Shown here: one piece after another, positions 10,405 to 17,266 of the stretch
How the letters are laid out: each line of letters starts with the position of its first letter
Numbering within the stretch: the first letter of the stretch is position 1
Assembly (NCBI RefSeq): GCF_001650715.1
Contig: NZ_LWQT01000046.1
Span: 1 to 64,000, forward strand
Direction of reading: 5' to 3'
Length of the DNA stretch: 64,000 nucleotides
Source: Paramagnetospirillum marisnigri
Lineage (GTDB): Bacteria; Pseudomonadota; Alphaproteobacteria; Rhodospirillales; Magnetospirillaceae
Position numbers and translations under genes: made by a program
The notes under the pieces: generated by a model
What the model saw: the letters and a program-made list of their open reading frames with translations, nothing else
Database searches by the model: none
What the model was told of the DNA's origin: nothing

Positions 10405-10565
10405 CCTGGAGTGACGCTCCTGGCGAACGGAGGGTCGGCCGACCGGGCTGGTGCCCTTCAACGATGTCCACAGCGTCGATCCCATGATGCCCCCGACCGC
10501 TTGCCTCGGTTGCGCTCCAATGCGCCCCCATGGCCGGACGATGCCAAACGGTCGCGGTCGCCGCG

Positions 10566-10581
10566 TCCCCCATATGGGTGA
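10566..10581. promoter_or_regulatory. Shared CCCATATGGG operator-like motif, copy 1
   Basis: The 16-base sequence TCCCCCATATGGGTGA contains the perfect palindrome CCCATATGGG (10569-10578). The identical 16 bases recur at 14242-14257. This copy lies about 160 bases upstream of the exoprotein start and about 250 bases before the LuxR-type start. A binding site for one of the two local LuxR-type regulators is inferred, not shown. Confidence 0.5.
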
Positions 10582-10710
10582 TATGCCCCGACTTTTTGCG
10601 GATATGGGCGATTTTCCTCCCCCTGGCAGCCATTCCTCCGGCGGTGAGCAACACAGGCCCAAGCCAGACGCGCACTCAAGCATCTGAAGTCGTGTTTCAA
10701 TAACTGCGAA

Positions 10711-10730
10711 AGCGAATGCTCGCATTCGCT
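10711..10730. promoter_or_regulatory. 8-bp inverted repeat upstream of LuxR-type gene
   Basis: AGCGAATG and CATTCGCT form perfect arms around a CTCG loop, about 100 bases before the LuxR-type start at 10829. There is no T-run, so a terminator is unlikely; an operator or a small structured leader is possible. Confidence 0.3.
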
Positions 10731-10828
10731 GCTAAGTGATGGGGCGCATAAACCAAAAATATTAATCGCACTGCGTTTTCTTTAAGGCACTCTCATGCTA
10801 GCCTAGGCTGTGGCTTTATGGTGACGAC

Positions 10829-11992
10829 ATGCTGAACAGCATTGAACAGGCTTTGGAACTCGTCGGTTGCTTTCAGGACGCCGCGTTGGATAACAGCCGT
10901 TGGCCCGATGCCTTGAGCAGGCTGTCCGGCGCGTTCCAGGGTGACCTTGGCGTCCTGACCGTGGGCAGCATTCAGCCCATGACCCTGATCACCAATCTGA
11001 TGACGGGGACCATTGTCCCGCCTCCCAATCTGGAAGAACTGATCGACCGTCTCAGCCCCACCGACCTTCGCCTGCAATACGGCATGAGCCATCCGGGCAA
11101 GGCCTTTGCCTGCCGACAGGTCCTGGACGAGAAGGCCTGGACGGCAAGCCCGTTCTACCGCGAAATCCTGGAACCCAATGGCGTTCCCTATTCCATCGTC
11201 TGCATGGATGTGGTCGACCGGCATTACGTCTTTTCCACCGGCACCTTGCGTGGCGACCGCGACGGCTCGTTCACCAATGAGGAGGTCCGGCAGTTCGAAA
11301 GCCTGACACCGCACCTGATCCGGGCGGTGCGGACCCAGATCCGGCTGGGGCAACAACAGAGTGTCACCGATGACCTTCGGGCGACGCTGAATGCCCTGGT
11401 GGCGGCGGTCATCCTGGTGGACGCCACCGGCAAGGTATGGTTCGCCAATCACGCCGCCGAGTCCATCCTGGCCCAGGGCGACGGGCTGGGGGTGTCCCAG
11501 GGACGGCTGCGCGGCGGCACGCCGGGTGATTCGGGGAAGATCGAGGCCATGGTGGCGGAAACGGTCATGGCGGCCAGGGCGTCCCGCTTGCCCGGTGGCG
11601 ATGCCCTGACCCTGGACCGGCCCTCGGGCAAGGCGCCGCTGAACCTGCTTTGCGTTCCCATGCGGGCGGATCGGCTGGAGGTGTTTCCGCTGCGGCCCTC
11701 CGCCATGCTGTTCGTCAGCGATCCCGAAGCCGAGCGCCCCATTCCCGAGGCGCTGATCGCCAGGATGTACGGGCTGACTCCCGCCGAGGCCCGGCTGTGC
11801 GGCGACCTGCTGCGCGGCATGGATCTGGCCGGGCATGCCGAACGCCACGGCATCACCGCCAATACCGCCAGGACGCATCTGAAAAGCATCTTCGCCAAGA
11901 CCGGTACCGGCAGGCAGGCGGAGCTGCTGCGGCTCATCCTGGCGGGTCCCATGGGCCAAGCGGTCCTGGACGGTCTAGAACTCCACGCTTAA
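10829..11992 (+). CDS. LuxR-family transcriptional regulator (387 residues)
   Basis: The C-terminal 65 residues form a LuxR/GerE helix-turn-helix: LTPAEARLCGDLLRG, then the recognition helix with ITANTARTHLKSIFAKTG. The N-terminal about 300 residues are an uncharacterised sensory region with a probable PAS-like fold in the middle (about 185-290: residues around AAVILVDATGKVWFANHAA). There is no autoinducer domain and no receiver domain, so it is an orphan regulator whose ligand is unknown. Its 3' end overlaps the stop of the convergent TonB-dependent receptor by 18 bases. A smaller regulator with a similar HTH sits on the far side of the receptor (14519-15148), suggesting a shared regulatory module. 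Confidence 0.8.
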   Translation: MLNSIEQALELVGCFQDAALDNSRWPDALSRLSGAFQGDLGVLTVGSIQPMTLITNLMTGTIVPPPNLEELIDRLSPTDLRLQYGMSHPGKAFACRQVLDEKAWTASPFYREILEPNGVPYSIVCMDVVDRHYVFSTGTLRGDRDGSFTNEEVRQFESLTPHLIRAVRTQIRLGQQQSVTDDLRATLNALVAAVILVDATGKVWFANHAAESILAQGDGLGVSQGRLRGGTPGDSGKIEAMVAETVMAARASRLPGGDALTLDRPSGKAPLNLLCVPMRADRLEVFPLRPSAMLFVSDPEAERPIPEALIARMYGLTPAEARLCGDLLRGMDLAGHAERHGITANTARTHLKSIFAKTGTGRQAELLRLILAGPMGQAVLDGLELHA

Positions 11993-14134
11993 GCCCGCAC
12001 CGATCATGCGGGGTTCGCCCACGCCGGCCACCTTGCCGCCCAGGGCCGTTCCGTAATCGGCGGCGCCAATGCGGTAGGCCTTGTCCAGCAGGTTCTTGCC
12101 CCAGACATCCACCCGCCAGCCATCGCCGATGGCGCCAACCGTCAGATTGGCGATTCCATAGCCGGGCTGGCGCAATTCGTTCAGGGCGTCGAAGTAGAGC
12201 GAGCTGCGATACTGCCATTCCACACGCCCGAACAGCTTGGTCCAGGGGGTGACGAAGCGCTGGTACTGGATGGCCGAGACCGATGTCAGCCGCGATGAAT
12301 AGGGCAGGCGGTTGCCGGTGGCGTCGCGGGTGGGGTGATTGGCGTAACGCAGATAGCGGGCGTCCATATAGCCGAGACCGCTGGATACTTCCCAACCCTT
12401 GGCCGGACGCCAGGCCAGTTCCGCCTCTCCCCCCAGGATCCGGGCGGAACCGCTGTTTCCCGTGATGGTGCCGGTGGGATTGGCCATCTGAACCTGCGGG
12501 TGGCGCCAGTCGGTGCAATAGGTGGCGAGGTTGAGATCGACGCTGTCGTCGAGAAAGGTCGATTTCAGGCCCGCTTCGTAATTCCAGGCGGTCTCGGGGT
12601 TGAAGTGCAGGGTCGAGGTCTTGGAAAAGGCATCGTTGAAGCCGCCGCTCTTATAGCCGCGCTCGACCTTGACATAGGCCATCACCCCGGGGTCCAGATC
12701 ATGGGCCAGAACCATCTTCGGCGAGATGTTCTGGTAGTCGCGGTCGGTGGTCACCGTCTGGGAGACGCCGAGAACCGCGCCGGTGGCGCCGGGCGCGTGG
12801 GAATAGCTGATCCACTTGTTTTCATGGCTGAGCCGACCGCCCAGGGTCAGGCGCCAGGTGGGAACGAAGGTCCATTCCACCTCGCCGAACAGGGCGGCGT
12901 TCCACTGCCTTTCGTTGGCCACCGAAGTCTCGCGATAGCCATAGGCCTTGCCAAACAAGGCCGCGATGGAATGGAGCTCCTGATAGGAGCGGGTATGGTA
13001 ATCATCGGCATAGAGGAACACGCCCCCCTGCCAGCGCCAATCCCCGGCGGCATTGGAGGAAAGCCGGACCTCCTGCGAGACCTGCTTGTGGTCGTCGAAC
13101 TGGCCCCATTGCCATTGGTCCTTGCCCGAGAAATCGCTGCCCTCGCCGCCGAAGCCGATATGACGGACGGCGGTCACCGACGCGACATCGAAGCCGGGGG
13201 TTCGCCAAAGGGCCTTGGCGGTGATCCCGCTGTTGTCGCGATGGCTGTCATAGGGCCGGGTGGCATCGGTGACGTAGCGCAGGGCGTCGTCGAATCCGGC
13301 GATGGCGGTTCGGGTGGCGCGGTCCTGGGCGTGATCCAGGTTCAACTGGTATTCCACATCCGGATTGGGGCGGGCCAGCATCTGCAGCCGGGTGCCCCAG
13401 TTGTCGCGGTCATTGATGTCGCGCCCCGTGCTCCGGTCATGCACGGTGCCATCCTGGCGTAGCGCGCCGACAGAAATCCGCGCCGCCAGGCGGTCGGGGA
13501 TAACCGCGACATTGGCGTGAGCCAGCGCCCGCCGATAGGCGTAGGTGCCGCCATCGATGCGGGCGGCGGCGGAATTATCCATGCCGGGCGGGGCAAGATG
13601 CTGCTTCACCGCGCCGCCGATGGCGTTCTTGCCATACAGGCTTCCCTGAGGCCCGCGTAATACCTCGATGCGGTCAAGACCCACGAAATCGGTGCCGAAA
13701 CCGGCCATCCGGCCGATGAAGACATCGTCGATATACATGGCAACGCCAGGGTCGACGCCGCCGCCGATCACATTGGCGCCGATTCCCCGGATGGTGATGT
13801 TGTTGGATCGCTCATTGCCGGTATCGGTGGTCCAATTGAGTCCCGGAACCGCCGCCACGGCCTCGCGGGTATCGCGGATACCGCCGAGATCCATCTCATT
13901 CGGCCCAAGGAGGCTGGCGCTGATGGGAACGTCGCCCAGACGTTCACGCCGCCGTTGCAACTCGGCCTCGACCTCGTTGCGGGACGTGCCGAAGATATCG
14001 ATCATCAATGGTGCTGGCGCGGGCTCGCCATCAACCGGCTGGGCGGATACTTCTTCCATACCCGCGATCAGCATCGCGATGCCAAGCCCTGTCGCCTTTC
14101 CAAGGCGAGGTCGGTGCGACATTCCTCGTCTCAT
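11975..14134 (-). CDS. TonB-dependent outer membrane receptor
   Basis: A 719-residue TonB-dependent transporter. A signal peptide (about 1-31, ending in VSAQ) is followed by a plug domain (about 45-165) with the usual VPGLNW, ITIRGIG, YIDDVFIGR and IEVLRGPQGSLYGKNAIGG elements, and then a 22-strand-type beta-barrel ending in the terminal aromatic residue (LSVEF). The substrate cannot be told from the sequence; ferric siderophore, cobalamin or another large ligand are all possible. It contains no N-terminal signalling (STN) domain, so regulation by an ECF sigma/anti-sigma pair is unlikely. Divergent from a 67-residue gene and a LuxR-type gene, and convergent with another LuxR-type gene, which may regulate it. 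Confidence 0.9.
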   Translation of the reverse strand: MRRGMSHRPRLGKATGLGIAMLIAGMEEVSAQPVDGEPAPAPLMIDIFGTSRNEVEAELQRRRERLGDVPISASLLGPNEMDLGGIRDTREAVAAVPGLNWTTDTGNERSNNITIRGIGANVIGGGVDPGVAMYIDDVFIGRMAGFGTDFVGLDRIEVLRGPQGSLYGKNAIGGAVKQHLAPPGMDNSAAARIDGGTYAYRRALAHANVAVIPDRLAARISVGALRQDGTVHDRSTGRDINDRDNWGTRLQMLARPNPDVEYQLNLDHAQDRATRTAIAGFDDALRYVTDATRPYDSHRDNSGITAKALWRTPGFDVASVTAVRHIGFGGEGSDFSGKDQWQWGQFDDHKQVSQEVRLSSNAAGDWRWQGGVFLYADDYHTRSYQELHSIAALFGKAYGYRETSVANERQWNAALFGEVEWTFVPTWRLTLGGRLSHENKWISYSHAPGATGAVLGVSQTVTTDRDYQNISPKMVLAHDLDPGVMAYVKVERGYKSGGFNDAFSKTSTLHFNPETAWNYEAGLKSTFLDDSVDLNLATYCTDWRHPQVQMANPTGTITGNSGSARILGGEAELAWRPAKGWEVSSGLGYMDARYLRYANHPTRDATGNRLPYSSRLTSVSAIQYQRFVTPWTKLFGRVEWQYRSSLYFDALNELRQPGYGIANLTVGAIGDGWRVDVWGKNLLDKAYRIGAADYGTALGGKVAGVGEPRMIGAGLSVEF

Positions 14135-14241
14135 TGCACTACCCTACGCAGCCTTATCGAGATGATAGGTGAAGCATGGGCGACAGGAAAGCCCATCAAC
14201 CGCAACTATTTTCAAGACTTGGTCAACTTTCTGTCCGTCCA

Positions 14242-14257
14242 TCCCCCATATGGGTGA
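14242..14257. promoter_or_regulatory. Shared CCCATATGGG operator-like motif, copy 2
   Basis: TCCCCCATATGGGTGA, identical over 16 bases to the copy at 10566-10581, lies in the 184-base divergent region between the TonB-dependent receptor (start 14134) and the 67-residue gene (start 14319). The palindrome is 14245-14254. Placement midway between two divergent starts fits an operator that controls both. Confidence 0.5.
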
Positions 14258-14318
14258 CGCCAATCTGGCGACGAAAAGACACTCTAGGGTTAAGGAGCGA
14301 ACCTTCGGGAGTAGGGTG

Positions 14319-14522
14319 ATGACAAGCGCCGCGGACCCGGCTCAAACGGAACTGAGACAGATGGCCTCCGTCGCCATCAAGCTGGCCATGGATCAGGGCG
14401 TCACCGGCCCATTCGCCATCGTCAAGGCAATCCACCGTCTTCGCCAGCAAAGGCCGGAGCTCACCGATGACCAGGCATTCATCCTGGCTTGCGGAGCCTG
14501 GGCGGGCAGCACGGAACCGTGA
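14319..14522 (+). CDS. Small helical hypothetical protein, 67 residues
   Basis: I do not recognise this protein. It is short, soluble and mostly helical (MASVAIKLAMDQG, then AIVKAIHRLRQQRPEL). The ATG at 14319 is preceded by a purine-rich GGGAGTAGGG; the longer frame from 14169 would run through the promoter region and is not believed. Its TGA overlaps the GTG start of the following LuxR-type gene (GTGA), so the two are very probably one operon and translationally coupled. It could be a partner or modulator of that regulator; this is inference from the gene order alone. Confidence 0.6.
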   Translation: MTSAADPAQTELRQMASVAIKLAMDQGVTGPFAIVKAIHRLRQQRPELTDDQAFILACGAWAGSTEP

Positions 14523-15148
14523 TCTCCCCCTTTCCATCGCTCGAGCTATTGCCGGTGGCCGCGCTGGTTCTCTGCCATGATGGCGGCGTCGTCGAAGCCA
14601 ACGATCCGGCGCGCTCCCTGCTGGCCACATGCCCACCTCGGCCTGAAAAATGCGATGGTGTCGACTGCCCCGTAACCCGGTTGGCGGAAGCGATGATGCC
14701 TGGGGCTGAAGGTTATCCCTCGGCTCCCTTCACGGTCATCTCGCAATCGGGCCGCATTCCTGAGCGGGTGATCCTGCTGCGCCTTGCCGACATGGCGCCC
14801 TTCACCCTGGCTCTTCTATTCCAGGATGACGGATCGCCGCCATTCGAGGAGGCTGCCTTGTGCCGCCTTTACGATTTGACACCGGCAGAGGGAAAACTGA
14901 CCGCGTATCTGGCGAGAACCGGTGGCTCGATCCGGGTCTTCGCGGAACTTTCCAATATTTCCGTTAATACCGTCCGGACCCATCTCAAACGGATTTTCCT
15001 TAAGATGGGGGTGTCGAGCCAGGCCGATCTGGTGCGCAAGGTCTATGCCGAGTCGGCACGGCTCCCGCGTGGAGGGGACGCCCCCCAGCCGGTCGCGCCC
15101 CGGTCACTTGTCTGTGCTCGCCTGCCATCGAAGACCGAGAATCCTTGA
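14519..15148 (+). CDS. LuxR-family transcriptional regulator (209 residues)
   Basis: A compact regulator with an N-terminal PAS-like segment (about 5-115: PVAALVLCHDGGVVEANDPA) and a C-terminal LuxR/GerE helix-turn-helix (about 120-185: LTPAEGKLTAYLA, then ISVNTVRTHLKRIFLKMG). The HTH clearly resembles that of the protein at 10829-11992, so the two are related paralogues of unequal length. The start is taken as the GTG at 14519 because it overlaps the stop of the 67-residue gene; the TTG further upstream has no support. The segment around C-P-P-R-P-E-K-C-x-x-x-D-C contains three cysteines (about residues 38-50), a possible metal or redox site. Confidence 0.75.
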   Translation: MISPFPSLELLPVAALVLCHDGGVVEANDPARSLLATCPPRPEKCDGVDCPVTRLAEAMMPGAEGYPSAPFTVISQSGRIPERVILLRLADMAPFTLALLFQDDGSPPFEEAALCRLYDLTPAEGKLTAYLARTGGSIRVFAELSNISVNTVRTHLKRIFLKMGVSSQADLVRKVYAESARLPRGGDAPQPVAPRSLVCARLPSKTENP

Positions 15149-15214
15149 CCGGCACGGCCAGCACGCCGCTGACGCCCGCCCACGGTTGCGCCGGGCTGCA
15201 AGGGGGGGCTGCAA

Positions 15215-15233
15215 GGGGGGCACGGAGCCCCCC
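15215..15233. terminator. GC-rich hairpin between convergent genes
   Basis: GGGGGGC (15215-15221) and GCCCCCC (15227-15233) pair around a 5-base loop between the convergent ends of the LuxR-type gene and the HlyD-type gene. Just before it, GGCTGCAAGGGGG occurs twice in tandem. There is no T-run, so termination activity is uncertain. Confidence 0.3.
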
Positions 15234-15235
15234 GC

Positions 15236-17257
15236 TCACCGTTCGCGGAAGGCCTGCGACGCCGCCAGTTGGATCGGTTTCAGAAGGTATTGCAGGATGG
15301 TCTTCTCGCCGGTCACCACATCGGCCTGCACCGTCATGCCGGGCAGGATGCGGTTGCGCTCCGGGTCGTCGCCCACATAGGCCTTGGCCAGGGTCACCAC
15401 ACCCTTGTAATAGGGCAGCTTGTCGTCATCGAGGAAGGTGGACGGCGATATCTGGGTCAGGACACCCTCCACCGCCCCGAAGCGGGCGAAATCGTAGCTG
15501 GAGACCTTGATCCGGACCGGCTGCCCCGGTTGCACATGCCCGACATCGCGGGGCTGGATCTGGTTCTCCACCAACAAGACATCATCCACCGGAACGATCT
15601 TGGTGACCATGCCGCCTTGGGGGATCACCGCGCCCGGGCTTGCCACCGAGAGTTCCTGGACGATGCCGCGCACCGGCGCCACCAGGGCGAGGCGCTGCAC
15701 CCGGTCCTCCAGCTTGCCGCGGGTTTCGCGCAGTTGGGCAAGCTCGGCCCCGGCGGTGCCCATTTCGGTCACGGCATCCTGGATCAGCTTGCTGCGCTGG
15801 TCCTGAAGCCGCGACTCCGCCTCCGCCAGGGACTCGCGTGAGGTGTGAAGCTGGGCCAGAAGCCTGGAGCTTTCCCCCTTGAGGCGCTCGGACTCGCGCT
15901 TGATCGTCAGGAAGGAGACCTGGGAGTTGAGCCCCTTGGCCAGCAAATCGGAACGGATGGCGACTTCGCGCTCCACCAGATGCAATTGCTCGCCCAGGGC
16001 GTGGTGCTGGCCTTCATACTGGTTGATCTCGGAGCGTCGTTGGGCGATCTGGCGTTCCAGCACCGCGACGGAGGAGTCGCGCGCCGCCTCCTGCGCCTTG
16101 AAGATGGTGCCCTGGTCGCTGGCCTGTCCATCCCCGGCAATCGCGGAAACCAGCGAGAAGTCAGGCAAGCGTCCCTCGGCGAAGGCGCGCAGGCGTTCGG
16201 CCCGGAGCTCCAACCCCGCCTCGCGCACCTTGACCTGCTCCAGTTCCGCCATGGCCTGGGCCGGGTCGAGCCGCAACAGCACCTCGCCCTTCTGGACCAG
16301 TTGGCCCTCGCGCACCAGGACCTCGGCGACGATACCGCCCTCCAGATGCTGGATGGGACGGATCTGCCCCGATGGCACCACCTGACCGCTGGTGGCGGCC
16401 ACCTCCTTGACCGGAGTGACCGCGCTCCAGCCCAGCAGGGCCAGCACCGTCAAGATGGTGGTCAGCACCGAAGCCCGTGCCAGTGGACTGACGCCGCCTT
16501 CCTCGAACACCACGGCATGGGCGAGATGGCGGCGGAAGCGGTCGATGCTTTCCTGGTCGTTCAGTTCCAGCGCGGCGTCGGCGGTCTCGGGATAAAGCCG
16601 CGTCAGCGACACCATCAGCAGGCTGAGGCCGAGGAACCAGCCCAGGCTGCCCCAGCGGGTCGCTTCGGCCGCCATGGATGGGCTGCCCAGATAGGCCAAC
16701 TCCACCAGCCCCCGAACACAGAGTATGAAGGCCAAGGCCAAGGCGGCCACCAGGCGGGTGCCGCCCATGGAATGCTGGCGCAGCACCACCGCCACCGCCT
16801 CCAGGCGCATTCCGATCAGCCACGTCCCCCAGAAGGCCATGACCATGACCCAGGCGGATTGCGCAATCCATATCCAGCCACAGGAGGGCGCGACCGGCAG
16901 GCATCCATCCAGCCAGAGTTCCGCAACCATGATCATCGCGATGGGAATCAGGGCAAGCCAGCCCAGCAACCACCCCCACCGGTTCAAGCGTATCCCCATG
17001 ACGTCGCAGGCAAAGGCCACGGCGGTGGGAACCACGATGGGCCAGGCCAGGGCGCCCCATCCCCCCAGGCCCAATGTGTTGGTTCCTCCCGGCACCGCGA
17101 ACTGCCCCAGGGTGAGCCCCACCAGCAGCGCCAGTTCCAAGGCGGTACGACCGAAATCCACCCGACGGCGAAGCAGCAGATAGATCAGCAGGATGGCTGC
17201 CTGAAGCGTGCCCAACAGGGGAAGACTGTCCAACAGGGCCATGGCCGACGTATCCAA
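15236..17257 (-). CDS. Type I secretion adaptor (HlyD family) with N-terminal polytopic membrane domain
   Basis: 673 residues, far longer than the roughly 400-470 usual for HlyD. Residues about 1-225 form some seven hydrophobic helices with no recognisable catalytic motif. After a short soluble linker, residues about 262-285 form the normal single HlyD anchor, followed by a complete adaptor: first lipoyl half (SGQVVPSGQIRPIQHLEGGIV), a coiled-coil hairpin (about 330-520), second lipoyl half (LVAPVRGIVQELSV) and a beta-barrel ending near LPGMTVQADVVTGEKTIL. It should span the periplasm between the ABC exporter encoded 9 bases upstream and an outer-membrane channel. The extra membrane domain is unusual and its role unknown; it may help assemble with the fused ABC protein. 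Confidence 0.85.
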   Translation of the reverse strand: MDTSAMALLDSLPLLGTLQAAILLIYLLLRRRVDFGRTALELALLVGLTLGQFAVPGGTNTLGLGGWGALAWPIVVPTAVAFACDVMGIRLNRWGWLLGWLALIPIAMIMVAELWLDGCLPVAPSCGWIWIAQSAWVMVMAFWGTWLIGMRLEAVAVVLRQHSMGGTRLVAALALAFILCVRGLVELAYLGSPSMAAEATRWGSLGWFLGLSLLMVSLTRLYPETADAALELNDQESIDRFRRHLAHAVVFEEGGVSPLARASVLTTILTVLALLGWSAVTPVKEVAATSGQVVPSGQIRPIQHLEGGIVAEVLVREGQLVQKGEVLLRLDPAQAMAELEQVKVREAGLELRAERLRAFAEGRLPDFSLVSAIAGDGQASDQGTIFKAQEAARDSSVAVLERQIAQRRSEINQYEGQHHALGEQLHLVEREVAIRSDLLAKGLNSQVSFLTIKRESERLKGESSRLLAQLHTSRESLAEAESRLQDQRSKLIQDAVTEMGTAGAELAQLRETRGKLEDRVQRLALVAPVRGIVQELSVASPGAVIPQGGMVTKIVPVDDVLLVENQIQPRDVGHVQPGQPVRIKVSSYDFARFGAVEGVLTQISPSTFLDDDKLPYYKGVVTLAKAYVGDDPERNRILPGMTVQADVVTGEKTILQYLLKPIQLAASQAFRER

Positions 17258-17266
17258 CTCTCTCTC

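Larger units (their letters stand above)
10405..10828. promoter_or_regulatory. Divergent intergenic region between exoprotein and LuxR-type gene
   Basis: These 424 bases hold no convincing gene. They contain the promoters for the leftward exoprotein operon and the rightward LuxR-type gene. Visible elements are the CCCATATGGG motif (10566-10581), a related half-site GATATGGGCGA near 10600, an 8-bp inverted repeat at 10711-10730, and an AT-rich stretch at about 10750-10790 that probably holds the promoter of the LuxR-type gene. The upstream extension of the exoprotein frame through this region has atypical composition and is not believed. Confidence 0.6.

Noticed and set aside
10405-10725. 107-codon upstream extension of the giant exoprotein
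   Set aside because: It crosses the CCCATATGGG motif and is rich in Trp, Pro and Arg without homology to the family; the family start motif LEPRIMFDGA follows the ATG at 10404.
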